Of a DNA stretch of 64,000 nt, positions 36,123-48,019 are shown piece after piece. The notes under the pieces are model-generated. The model did not search any database and was not told where the DNA came from. It worked only from the letters and a program-made list of their open reading frames with translations. The position numbers were made by a program, and so were the translations under genes. How positions within the stretch are numbered: position 1 is the first letter of the stretch; each line of letters starts with the position of its first letter. This stretch comes from Incurvaria masculella (lineage: Eukaryota > Arthropoda > Insecta > Lepidoptera > Incurvariidae), in assembly GCA_946894095.1 (NCBI GenBank), contig OX335641.1, forward strand, positions 5,288,501 through 5,352,500, in the 5' to 3' direction.

Positions 36123-37489
36123 GTTATGGCGTTCTAAAATAACAATTATATTTGCAAATTTGTAGTCGTAGTACCTAAAAATGTGCAAAATGTCAATTTT
36201 CAACGTTTTCCAAAAAATGCTCATATCATACAAAACACATTACTCCGATTTTTTTTCCTATTTTTCCCTGGGTAGTTATAAACTGGCCTACTACCTGGTT
36301 TGCGCTTGACGTTGAGTTTTGGGACAACCTGTATGCTCGAATACAGTTATCTAGTGCTCCTATTAATTCAGAAATACACTGTTGCAACGGGTGAAACAGA
36401 TAACAGAAAGTATTATACAGTTTGGGGTATCTAAAAGATATAAGAGCTTATTATGGAATGGTGTTAAACTAGACAACAATTTTACTAAAATGTTAAATCA
36501 TTAGAATGTAGATCCTTCTTTATGATTCAATTAATAAAAACCACATTAAAGAAATTGCTAAACCAGGATGCTATTTAAAATAATACTTATCATATTTTTA
36601 TTTTTAATCTGTGATATTTAACTTTGAACGTATTGATGAATTAACATATTGATACTACTATTATTAATATTCCGAAATTCAGTTTCCAAAAGAATTATAA
36701 TAAATTTAACAATCCGGTATATTTAGTTGTAAGTCATAGTCATAATGTATAATTAGATTATATATGTCTGATTAAATTATGTTATAATTAGATTTGTAAT
36801 TATCTTACACAGTTTTTAAGGTATTAATTCCTTAATTAATAAGAAACACCAAAATTCATTGTTTAAAATGACAGAAGAAGAAGTTATATGACATATCTCC
36901 ATGGCTCTCTGAGGTAAATTAATGACGTATTTTTCTCAATATTAAATATGCGTTTTTATGTGAGAGATAGTAACATGTATTTTTTTTTATGCCTTAAAAA
37001 CAAAATGTGAATATGTGTGTGAAGCCAATACTTCAAGTTCATTATCTTATAACGACGGTGGCACAATTCAACCTAACAATCCATTAAATACTTAACTAAT
37101 TTATGTAGTTTGGCCCTAATAAGTTTGAAATTTCGCGTGACAGTTATGTCTTGCTTAAATTTATAACGACCAAGTTACAAACAAAGAACATACATGTTTA
37201 CTTGGAAGATTGCGAGCGTTACGGGGATTCCGATAGTTACAAAGAGCTTTGAAACCGAAAAGTTATTTGAATGATTTACGATGAAGTATTATGTTCATAT
37301 TATCCTAGCAAACACAGCGGAAAAACTTCTGAGTGCGTCGGAATTTTCTGATGGTACGTTTAAAAGGTCAATCAATTGTTTTTTAATTATTACATAACAT
37401 TATTGTGTTCGTACCAATCCATTACGTACGTACGAAATGTCTGCTTAAATATTTTATGCATCATACCTTTTCAGTGAATTTAAGACATA
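36123..37489. other. Intergenic DNA, nothing recognised
   Basis: Strongly AT-rich, with no convincing ORF and no repeat match within the window. Confidence 0.5.
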
Positions 37490-37790
37490 AGTCAGAATAG
37501 AAAAAATACTAAAGCTAGAAAAAGTTTTCTCACGGTTAGGGAAACGGTAAGAAAAAACAGTAATGACACACATTAAAAAAGAACAATTATAGATATAGTA
37601 ATATTTAATGCTTAAGGCTAACTTATTTCACTCACTTAGAGTAACCGATTTATTCTGTATGCTCTATTTTAAAGTTGCAAGACGGTTGTTATTATTATAA
37701 TTACTGTTATATTTTTTAGTGATCTTGCATTATGTTACCATTTTTATGATTATGCATCGTCCACTAATTTTAAATGACTTAATTGTAATA
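37490..37790 (-). repeat. Old inverted repeat pair, right member
   Basis: The reverse complement aligns with 33520-33860, sharing CAACCGTCTTGCAA, TTAAAATAGAG, GCATTAAATATTACT and TTACCGTTTCC. Divergence is high, and the borders are approximate. Confidence 0.55.
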
Positions 37791-38772
37791 TATGGACAGT
37801 AATATGTTTACCGGAAAAAAATAAATGACTTTAAAGTAATATATGGACGGTATGACGGATAAACTGTGCAAACGATTTTAAAAAAATATATACATGAACA
37901 TGAACATGAATATATACATGAACATGAGGATGTTTAAAATAAATCACTTCAAAACATTTCATGATCACCAATACGTACATCCCAAAATGACTAAAATCAC
38001 CCGAAAACTTCAACAGACAGCCATCACTTCTCAAACGGTTTGATAATCTAGTTAGGAACGCATTAGCGAACGAGACCCCGGCCAAGGACTGTAACTCGTG
38101 AACCGGTCACCGCAAAATAAATCTACCTCAATTAAGTAGCACTTAGACACTTTACGGGACTCACCACCCTACGTCGGGGTGGCAGCACCAGCGCCAAGTG
38201 GTGAGGAGATGAATGTTCTGGTGTCATTACGTGTTAAATTTCTGCAGATTCGTTTTATTTATTTTTTCATTGGAATGAAGTCTTATACAAAAGGTTGTGC
38301 ATCGAAGTCATTTTATATTTTTTTATTTTACTAGACATAAGCTATTATTCAAGGTCAACCCTAGATTAGGATAAGGGAGGGGCGGTTAAATTCATTACAC
38401 TATATTCGGTGTCATGCCAGGACCTTCCTTTAATTTAATCATACGGCTAATTACGGACGGTTAACATTACGTACTAGTCACCATTATCTTGAGTCCACAG
38501 TACCTGCCTAGCTATTTATTTTTAGACCTTTGAACAAAAATAAGTTATTTGTCGAGTAATTGAGTCATTATTTCAGCACTGCTACCTATAATGGAAATCG
38601 GGATTTTGGTACCAACTAGAGCAGGCTTGTACCTTCTACCTTGAAATTTGGGAACTGGATCTATTGATGCATACTATTTTCCATGAAGTATCGATTTCAA
38701 TCTCGAGTAAATATATCATATGTTGTACGTCCTGGGCATTGAACCAGTGGCTTCCACCGCAATATTTAATAC

Positions 38773-39059
38773 TATACATGGTGTCGTAACGGCCAGTACA
38801 TTAAATTTGGGAAATGCTTATGGGGATCGAAACAAACAAAAAAGTTTAATAACTTTTTTGTGAAAATCCTCTAAATAAAAAGTGCCAAGACCTTCTTTAT
38901 GCACCGTTTCAACATCACGTCAAATTACACTAGACGAAAACATAAATTTCAAAAATTTAAATCTCGGTAACTAGACATTAAAGAGAAAAAAATTAGTAAC
39001 TTTTTTGTCTCGGAAAAACTGGCGAAATTAATGTACTGGCCGTTACGACACCGTGTATA
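38773..39059. mobile_element. 287-bp element with 32-bp terminal inverted repeats
   Basis: The left end begins TATACATGGTGTCGTAACGG (38773-38804), and the right end (39028-39059) is its reverse complement with one or two mismatches. The interior is AT-rich and non-coding. It is a MITE by structure. No other copy is visible here, so the superfamily is unknown. Confidence 0.75.
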
Positions 39060-39193
39060 ATTGTCTTCAGTAGACCACGGGCATAAAATTAAATGTAGAT
39101 ACCTAATTGCAACAAAAAACGACCACTAACATGAAATTAATGTCGGGATTTGGAAACATTTTATTAAAGCAAACACAAAACATCATTGCGAGT

Positions 39194-39260
39194 GCCATTT
39201 CTAGCTCTCGAGCGCAGATAGCCGGTCTCAGGCTATCTGCGCTCGAGAGCTAGAAATGGC
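39194..39260. repeat. Perfect 30-bp hairpin
   Basis: The arm 39194-39223 (beginning GCCATTTCTAGCTCTCGAGC) and the arm 39231-39260 are exact reverse complements around a 7-base loop, GGTCTCA. The arms are half G+C, so this is not a low-complexity effect. It is more perfectly paired than usual for a microRNA precursor. It could be a recent templated inversion, a small mobile-element remnant or a sequencing/assembly foldback artefact. Confidence 0.9.
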
Positions 39261-40212
39261 CTTTCTCGCTCGCTTTTGCGCTCTTCTCGTACCCCTCTCG
39301 GGTCGACTACCTCTCTTATGTGAAGACCTGGCGCACACCATATGCCGCGCTTAACATTAAATAAACATCACCACTACACAAAAAATGGAACTGTCCTACT
39401 TCTTAGTTACTTTGAGGACAGTTAACTATAGTCATGTTCTGAAAGAAAACAGTTTTGCAGCATTGAATCCAAGTACTCGTTAAAAAAATTCGAAATAATT
39501 ATAAAATAATAAACAAACTAAGTATTCTTTTCTTTCTCCTTAGTCAATGAGTCTTTTCCAGAACGAAGTGTCGAATGTAGCCACCGCACTTACGCCTTAG
39601 GCAAATTGATATTTACTGACACGCTCCACACCGCTACCTACATACGTACACCCCCTAGTTCGATGTTAATCAGTAACATCATTTCAACTAACGCTATTGC
39701 TAACATCGGTCTGTCAGCCTCAGAAAAATGAATAGTTTCTAAGTACCAACGCTTTCTTAAGGCTGTCGTGAAGTCACAAGAAATCTAAGATTTGAAAATT
39801 TTAAGAAACGCATTTTTTGTCTATTGGCCAAGGCACAATATTGCACGGCGACTGCCATTAAAATAGCGAAATCGTCTTTCAGGCCCTAACGTTTCCATAC
39901 CCCTTAATGTTGTCAAATTTTAATAAAAAAATAAATCACTTCAGAAATCTTTATTCTATATCCGTATGTTAGATTTTTTTATAAATATATGTATTTTTCA
40001 GTAAAAAAAAACTGAAATATACGTAAAAACAGGCAACTTTTTTCCAATGTTTATTAGCCAGTATTTTCCAATCATAAATTTATATTTTAAAAATTAAATC
40101 ATAAAGGCAGATTTCGCCAATATATTTTAGAATCCAATAACCCAGTAAAACATCAAGAGCATGGAAACAGTTATCTCCCGTAGTATGGGAAATTGGTAGG
40201 GTAACGACTCTC

Positions 40213-40555
40213 TTAAGGATGTTCCGAACGCAAAAAGTATTGCACTTTAAGGCACGAATTCGTCAAAAATATAAAATATAGCCATAGTAGTTGCAGCGAA
40301 GACATATGTACAATTTCAGGTTTAATGGTTTCGTTGCAATTGCCGATTAGAAGTTTTACACCGTTAGATGGCGCTGTTAAATAAAAATCGTATTTAAATA
40401 AATTGTAACAAAACCAATAATCCTGAAATTGTGAAATTGTTTTCGCTGCAAGTAATATGACTATATTCAACTTTTATTATGAATTCGTGGCTTAAAGTGC
40501 AATACTTTTTGCGTTATGTGTGCAAACTACTTTATATGGGTCGGAACAGCCTTAA
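40213..40555. mobile_element. TTAA-flanked palindromic MITE, GGCTGTTCCGACC family, copy 2
   Basis: It starts TTAAGGATGTTCCGAACGCA and ends TGGGTCGGAACAGCCTTAA. It matches 28974-29342 in reverse complement, except for a short deletion in the left arm near the end. Non-coding. Confidence 0.85.
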
Positions 40556-40899
40556 TACACATTTTTTACTATTACCAGCGCCGATCGACAGTCTACAGGT
40601 GGCGCCACTGTTATAATGTGCATGGTACTTTTGTTTCCACATTGTTGCAGTCTTTGAAACTTTCTAGAATATTGAAAACGATACTCGAAATAAACGATTC
40701 TCTACTATTTGACGCATCGATTAAGGGTGGGGACCGAAACTCATCAATAAGTGATAATACATACAGTGATGGTAGTGCCGGCCTATCAGTTCGCTAACGA
40801 ACTCGCTCATCCCTGATGTTTCCGAGTTTTAACGACACGTAAGAACTGCAGAGGATGCTATTTGTATTGCGTGTTCCAAAATCGTAAGGGTACTGAGAA

Positions 40900-41030
40900 A
40901 TTATACTTTTTCGTACTAAGCAGGGACGTCGCTTATTCCAAGGAATGTGATACGTATGTATAATCGACCTTTCTCTTTTTTCAATTAATGTGTCCTTGCT
41001 TCACGGTCGATTATACATACATACTTATCA
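40900..41030 (+). repeat. Interspersed repeat with TATACTTTTTCGTACTAAGC start, copy 2
   Basis: It matches 21490-21600 (TATACTTTTTCGTACTAAGC, ATTCCAAGGAATGTGA). In addition it has a 16-bp perfect hairpin: GTATGTATAATCGACC at 40954-40969 and its reverse complement at 41005-41020. The hairpin looks like a partial inverted duplication of the repeat. Confidence 0.7.
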
Positions 41031-41307
41031 GATTCCTCGTACTCGTACTGGTTGGTTTGTAATAAACTTTTTGATAACATCAACGACGACGCACGTTCGC
41101 TAACTAAAAGAAGTATCCAGCGGTTCATAGGTACATACAATTTAAGGTAAAAAAATATCCAAAAATCACGTGCCCCTTGAAGATCTTTCCTTCGCATTCC
41201 GTTAATTAAAAAGTCTGGCGTATGACGTCACTACACCCGTGTGCTGCTGACGCGGCGATAAATCAGACGCCATCTTATTATTAAAGAAAAAGAATCGAAA
41301 GAGTTCT

Positions 41308-41360
41308 CTCTGGCGCAGTGGCTGGCCGCTTCTAACACTCCCAGGTTGAATTGATAATTG
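41308..41360 (+). repeat. Possible tRNA-derived SINE head
   Basis: CTGGCGCAGTGGCTGGCC (A-box-like), then CCCAGGTTGAATTGAT (weak B-box-like) about 25 bases later. The layout suggests a tRNA-derived SINE promoter, but the B box departs from GGTTCRANNCC and no cloverleaf was confirmed. Confidence 0.35.
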
Positions 41361-41734
41361 GACTATTTATCCATTATACATGTATAGCAGAAACCGTGTA
41401 GTAGAGAACAAAGAACAATGTATTTGAAATCTGAATCAAAATAATTGAGAAATTAAAAGAGCACACAACAATCAACGAGCCAAATATATGGCTAAACTTA
41501 TTAATTTGTAAAACTGTTAGCTATTTCAAGCTTGGCCTAAGGGGGGCGCCATGACTAAACAAAGTAGGCTTCTTTAAAATATACTAGGTAGGCAAAACAG
41601 ATAAATAAATCAAAACATAGAAAGGTTTAAGCCGCTCGGTATTTTTAAATTTTAATTATTTCTATATGTTCTTAATTATACACCGTTGCTGCACATAATA
41701 TTTGTCGAACTTACGGTTTTCGGGTGCGCGATGC

Positions 41735-42136
41735 CGTAATGTTTCGCCTCCAACGCCGGAGGCATTTTCAGGAAAGTGGTCCTGAGTAACGTCTGACAGC
41801 CCGGCTCGTTGAACGGTAACTGGCGGGCACGACAATCGACGATCTCCGTGCAGAAACCACATTAGCAGCAGAAAAATACTGCATGGAGACGTCCAACCGG
41901 GACGACAGCATCAGACACTCTTCGACTTGGTCTCCGCTGCTTGCTCAACTCAGACCGAAGGATACAAAAGTAACAGTGGTACCATCTGATACCGTTACTT
42001 ATGTGTGCACGGAACCCTACGTGTCTATGGTAGTGTAAGTTTACAATCTACCCGCATCCGCACGGCAGCCGAGACGTACCCACACCTGAAATCTTTGCAG
42101 CCGAATCCCGCCAGTTACCGTTTGACGAGCCGGGCT
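41735..42136 (-). mobile_element. Penelope-like terminal-repeat remnant with inverted repeats
   Basis: On the minus strand, 41741-41771 reads CTGAAAATGCCTCC, then GGAGGCGAAAC. This is a CTGA..stem-loop..GAAAC order resembling the degenerate hammerhead region of Penelope-like elements. Beside it, a 30-base repeat beginning AGCCCGGCTCGTTGAACGGT (41798-41827) recurs inverted at 42107-42136 with two mismatches. The region is GC-rich against an AT-rich background. No reverse transcriptase or GIY-YIG domain is present. The assignment is inference from motif order. Confidence 0.4.
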
Positions 42137-44491
42137 ATCGTACATTTCTAGTTACTTTGACGTCTACTTACTTTCTCTTTGAATATTAATTTTAATAAAA
42201 CCATTTTTATTATATTTCATTATTACCTAAAGTCATATTTAGAATTTTATCAAAGAAATAAAACAACATTATATTATAACTCATGAAAATTTTACGAGAG
42301 TCTCTCTCACTTAACATCCTTAGCATTGGCCAACAATCCCGTCAATTCATTGCATTACTTTTAAAGCCTCACTGCAGGCTACACTTACTAAACTGAGGGT
42401 TGATTCCTATTATTCCACGCAACAGATGGATTATTGTAAACTGGTAAAAATGCCAAACTGTACCTTCCGAGAGACGTGATTGCAGTTGTAATGATACATC
42501 CGATTCGAAAGAAATCTGCGCTTTCTTGTAACCATTTTCTCGGAATACACGATTCATGCATTTCCATTGCGCGTAGCTCATTGGAAAAATATACCCAGCG
42601 TTAATGGCATAAAGAACAATTTTATTCAAAATTGTTAATATACTCGCTGTAATCTTAAATATTTTGAGGGGTTTGGAACTTTGAAGCAATGTGTACAATT
42701 AAAGATTTCATTAAATTTTACCGCCACAATTATAGATGTGCACATAAGCAAATGTTATTTAATTGTCGACTGATTTTTTAGATCTTTTTTAAAGTAAATA
42801 AAACCAACTAAATAAAAAAAATGGAACTTGTGTGAAACTGGAAAACAATTGTAACTCTTTCTGGAACCTTATGGAATAATAAAATTATTTCCATAATGTG
42901 TATGCCACGTGTCAGACTTTTTTATTAGTAATCCTCTTTGATTTAAAATAAATGTTGTAATTTTTTTTTACACAAACTGTCATTTCTGTCCATTTATTTC
43001 TGAGATTATGAATATTTTGAATGCATTTATATTTTTAAATAGTCTATCATTTATCAGTTATTATGAAATCGCTGATAAAATGCCCAGTGTGAAGTAGTTA
43101 TTGTACAATCATCACTTTTTTATAATAACACGGAACATTTTAAAAAGACTTAAAACTTAAATAACTCAAAAACTATTGGTTTTAGACCCCCATTTCACTG
43201 GGCCAAATTTGTTGCAAATTAGCTCTAGAATGACCCCCTAGAAGGAATGTATCGAATAACCAAACACCCTGCATAGTAACATCGTTTTAAGTAATGAGAG
43301 ATCGTTTGATAACTCTCAATTTTATTCTTCTCAATCCCTCTGCCTTCACCCCAGCCGACCCCCCCTCTCTAGCTCCATTCGGCATAAATTACGAGTCTCT
43401 TGATCGGACGCGATCGACTATATAGAATGATTCGATTTCATAAGCATTCGAGATCATTCCGAATAATCTAATTCGAAAATTATCTATGTGAAGTGTTGTC
43501 TTGTATCACAATGATAACGATTTTTGTATCCCTTTCTTGTAGTGTAATATGTTTTGAGGTCGGGACTAAACGGAAATAGTTTAGCATTTATTTCTTTAGA
43601 AATACGTGGCAAACCAAATAACTGATTTCTTAATCATTTATTGCAGTTTTATAACTATTTGTTTCTTCTCTGAATTTGTTGGTCATAAATAAAATATCAA
43701 CTCCTTCTCATATCTTGATAATTCAGCTTTATTAGATATTTTAGGTGTTCTAATTGAAATATATGGTCGTAACGTGGTAATGGCCTAGTTATAGGGCATA
43801 TAATAGAATCTGTCTGTAGATCAAACAGTTTTCATTCATTCGAGCATATTTTCATAAATGCAAACACTCGGGGGAAACAATTTCTTTCCGAACCCTAACC
43901 CATAAATTTTTGCCAGTTTTTACTACTTTTATGACAGTCTATTATAAACTCTGATACCATTGCTGTAAAGCTCAGTTTTCAATGAGTATAGGTAACAATA
44001 ACAGCCTTTTAAAATGAGAAAAGTCAGAATTATAGATTAATTCCAAGTTCAAATAAATATTCCTTCGAATTTTTACCGAAATTGAAAGGTTTTTTTCTGA
44101 CTTGGAGGCGAGTTCCGTTTCAATTTCCTAATGAATTTTTTCGTCGTTCGACTTTTAAAATGTTCAAGCGTTCGTTTGAGTTATTGACTTATGGTCGAAG
44201 ATTTACATTCTACTTAGTATGATTACAACTTGCTTAACTAAATTCTGATATCCTTGTTTTCTGCCAATAAATGGAAAGCATTTTTAACACTTTCGTTGTT
44301 GATACTGTTTTTTTTATGTACCGAGTCATAGATGGAAAACTAGATCATATTTACTGGCATAACATCAAATCAAATACCTAGCCTAACCTAATCAAACTAA
44401 GAGAGATTTTTCTGTTTTTAGATTTGCAAATATTTTTTTGTTTGATCAATCTGAACGCATAATTTTTTTTTTTCGGTTTTGAATGTTTTTA
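42137..44491. other. Intergenic DNA, nothing recognised
   Basis: AT-rich stretch without supported genes or repeats shared with the rest of the window. Confidence 0.5.
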
Positions 44492-44817
44492 TTAAGAGAG
44501 TAATGAGGCATTCAAGTTTCATACAATGGCTTGTACCTGATTCCTCAGTCAAATTAAGAAATATTTTTCTGAAATTTTGCACATTAACTAAATCAACTGG
44601 TGTTTAGTTTTTTTTTTTTGATAACTTAACTTGTATCCATGATAGTCGCCTTTTTGTATTTTCTAATTATTTATTGTAAGTTAATGTATTACAAAAACAA
44701 AAACGTACAGACCTGATTCATTTAATGTGAATAATATCAGAAAAATATTTCTCAATTTAACTAAGGAATCAGGCACGAGCCATTGTAGGAAACATGATTA
44801 CCTCATTATCCTCTTAA
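44492..44817. mobile_element. TTAA-flanked foldback MITE, ATAATGAGG family, copy 2
   Basis: The left end TTAAGAGAGTAATGAGGCAT with CATACAATGGCTTGTACCTG is mirrored on the right by CAGGCACGAGCCATTGTAGG and ATTACCTCATTATCCTCTTA. It is the same family as 28002-28305. A second inner inverted block (TATTTTTCTGA around 44565 and 44735) extends the arms to about 95 bases. Confidence 0.8.
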
Positions 44818-45503
44818 ACGTACGTAAAACAGAAATATATAATTAATATATATGCAGGAATATAAAGCCTTAGTGCAGCTCTCCAAGCAATAATATATTT
44901 AAATTCATAAAAGCGCACTCGCCGGTAACAATGCGCATAAATCAATACACCAGCCCTAACATAAACAATGGAATTATATCAATTATGTATTTCCAGTAAG
45001 AAACCTCTTTCAAATATCGAGGGTGAAAAATCATAAGGATTTTATGACTATGCAATTCAGACTGAGCCGCAGTAATAAAAGATGTATGTGGACATGCCAA
45101 ACGAACATAGTGTTATGCCAAAACCTCATTTTAATGCCTAATATTGTTTTGGGCTTGTTTAACTTAGGACCGATTTTCCAATCCAAGATAGTACTTATCA
45201 GACTAATAGTACAAATACTCGTTGCTCAAAAGACGGATGGATAGTCTTTGCCGGAGAATTATATTTTCTATCACAATTATCTGACTATAATTATAATAAT
45301 AAACAAATGGACTTACTATATCGGATGTATAAGAAGAAGCGTAAATAAATCCGTCAAATAGTTATCTGGCTGTTTATCTGACTATTAAATATCTGCCGTT
45401 AGACTTTTTGCTTTTGCAGCTGTGTTGATAACTAGTAATTATTTATTTTAATTATCAGTATACTAAAATTGTTTTATTTGCAGGCTTTATATTCGACATA
45501 TCC

Positions 45504-45760
45504 TTGGTAATTTACCAAGTGCTCAAGTGGCAGTGGGCTGGTCACGTCAGCCGAAGAAACGACGACCGTTGGAGTAACCGTGTCCTATACTGGCAGCCGT
45601 GGACAGGAAAACGTAGTGTAGGAAGACCACCCGCCAGGTGGGACGACGACATCAAGTGCGTCGGTGGAAAGCAGTGGTTTCGTACCGCTGAGGGCCGGGA
45701 GGACTGGAGGAAAATTGGAGAGGTGTATGTCCAGCAGTAGGCGCAAATACTCTGACTGAC
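45504..45760 (+). pseudogene. 5'-truncated RTE-like LINE, C-terminal coding remnant
   Basis: The open frame 45504-45740 encodes KWQWAGHVSRRND, then VGRPPARWDDDI and GREDWRKIGEVYVQQ. This is the conserved C terminus of RTE-type endonuclease/reverse transcriptases, which is very common in insect genomes. Similarity begins near 45522. Endonuclease and reverse transcriptase domains are absent, so the copy is dead on arrival by 5' truncation. The first residues are chance coding of the flank. The 3' end, with CTGACTGACTTG just after the stop, matches the 3.1-kb fragment. Confidence 0.8.
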
Positions 45761-45761
45761 T

Positions 45762-47622
45762 TGGTAATTTTTTCCACTTGGAAATATTAATATATTAAAA
45801 TAAATTTGCTCATTTGCATTTTTATTTTTAAAATTATTTTTTGTTATTAACTGTAATAAAATATATTAAATTATTAGTTTTAATATATTGTTTTTTAAAA
45901 ACTTCTTCGTATCGTAATTATAATTATGTAACTGCATTATTAGTAAGTCCCGAAAAAAACTTTTATTTCTGTTGTTTGCGATGTTCCATTGCATCGTGTT
46001 TTATATAATCCTTTCTAAAGAATTGCAATTCCATGTACCTATGTGAAAAAATTCCATGTATTGTTTCTTTTGTTAATTTTTGTAATTATTTCTTCTTTTC
46101 ACATTAACATAATGCTTTTTACGACGAATGAAATTTAGAATTTTATATATGAAGATCCCTATTACAATTATGTATAAGATCTATCATGCATGAAAATCAA
46201 TAATAATATGTAGGTGAAATTAATACCTGGTGGATTACATAGATGACAAAATTATTAAACTTGAAATCTAAAACGTCGTCCCGTCACAAGAGTTTTAGGG
46301 TAAGTAAAACGCATGGCAATGTCCACATTATTCCTCACGGCGTAACAAGGTAACAAAGCTGCACAATTCTTTATTAAACCTGGCGCAAGTAGCCCGGGTC
46401 TCGCGCCCGATGCCGATAGATTTGAGCGAAACAAACGCGATAAACACGGCCCCAGGTGTGTTCTTATTGGAAAACTTACACAATTAACGCTATACGCTGA
46501 AAGAAAACCGTGTACATGTACTGTGCGGCTATATTTCGCGTTTCCTGTTTGTGCATTGTTTTTGTGGAATTTGTTTTTTTTTAAAGTCATTTATTTTCTG
46601 AAAGCCTTACCTATTGCAAGCATCCTAATTATAAATTAACCACAATCAAAATTAAATTAAACATAATTGTTCTTGAGTAAAAACTAACTACGCCTTGAGT
46701 AGTTAGTTTTTGGTAGAGTCGAAATAAAAAAAAAATATATACCTTTATTGTAGGTAAAATAAATAATATTTTGGACTTGAACCTCTCTGTATTATAAGTA
46801 TTAATATAAATTATTTTGGGATAAGGTATTTTCTCCAGATATAAAATCATTACGGTCACTCCTCCGAGAAAAATGTTATTAAGAATTTTTTTTTTCTTTT
46901 AACCAAAATTTTAAAACATAGTTGTTTATATGCAACCATATTCTCAATCATGTTGTTTATCTCCCAATATATAATTATAACTTTTAATAACGCTCACGTC
47001 GATCGATGATTTCGAGAAAAACAACTTATCATGTTATTTATCATCATATCCGATTTTCAGAATTGCCATAGTCAAACGCGAGGGTAATTAAAAGCGATAA
47101 TTCTTTACCGTTAAAAGAAATACCAAAAGGGAATTATATCCCTCTTGTAATTAAATTTTGAATTATTTTTTGGATTTTACAAAATGTGTTTTCATTTTTT
47201 ATTTATTAGTCAATTATATATTTTTTTCAATTATTAATTTAAAAAAATATAGTGCTTTGAATGTCCCAGAGAAGTTTAACATCATTGCTACTTCCAAATT
47301 AAACTTGAAAACTAATTTAATTTAATTAAACTACTACATATGCTGATTAGATTCGGACAAATTAGGTTAATTTCATTCAAAACTAGATATAGTTGAGTTG
47401 TGTAGGTCATGTTGGTATAAGACAGCTAAGTTTCCAACTAGATGAGGTTTCCGACTCAATTTGGACTGATTTCGTTTTGGACATTCATTCGAGCGGAGCC
47501 CAGTAAAATATGGTTACGCGAGCATGTCATTCAAACGTTCAGTTCTGGATTTCGACCACAGCGCCACCTACTGGGTCCAAAATATCGCTAAGAACCTTCC
47601 TTGAACTTTTGCATACACATAT
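45762..47622. other. Intergenic DNA, nothing recognised
   Basis: AT-rich. It contains one short hairpin (13-bp arms, 46679-46691 with 46699-46711) without evident meaning and no supported gene. Confidence 0.5.
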
Positions 47623-48019
47623 AATTTTTTTTTTATTTTTTTTATTTTATGTGACTGGACATGGATGGCTAATACCACACCTTCTGTCATGGTACTAGCC
47701 CACCACACCACATGGGAACTAGGTGCCATGCCAGGACCTTCCTTATATTGCACGGCTACATTGAACTGGATGGAAAACACGGACAATTTTCATTGCCGCT
47801 TCGACCATCGTTCATCCAATGCGATGGTACCAACCCGGGCGGGATTAACCCTACCACCTAGTAAGTAAGGAAAGGGACCTACAGTTTAACGTGGAATCCG
47901 AACCACGGCCAGACTCTCTCAACGGTCGAATGGTCACCCATCCAAGACCAGTCCGACCCCAGCGTTGCTTAACTTCGGAGAGCGATCGCCGAAGTGTCGC
48001 GCCACTGGGCCACTGAGGC
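47623..48019 (-). repeat. Full-length 5S/tRNA-like SINE, second good copy
   Basis: It has the same layout as 23417-23797. On the minus strand the A-box-like head lies near 48002-48013, the 5S-like segment contains TTAAGCAACGCTGGGG and CTTGGATGGGTGACC, then comes a GGTTCGGATTCC B-box-like motif, then the body and an A-rich tail. The two copies are nearly identical over long stretches, for example AACTGGATGGAAAACACGGA, which points to fairly recent activity. Confidence 0.85.

Noticed and set aside
41308..41360. Possible functional tRNA gene
   Set aside because: Only weak A- and B-box-like strings occur. No acceptor stem pairing was found, so at most it is a SINE head.
46679..46711. 13-bp hairpin followed by T-rich sequence, terminator-like
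   Set aside because: This is a eukaryotic genome, where such a structure is not a transcription terminator, and similar short hairpins are expected in AT-rich DNA.
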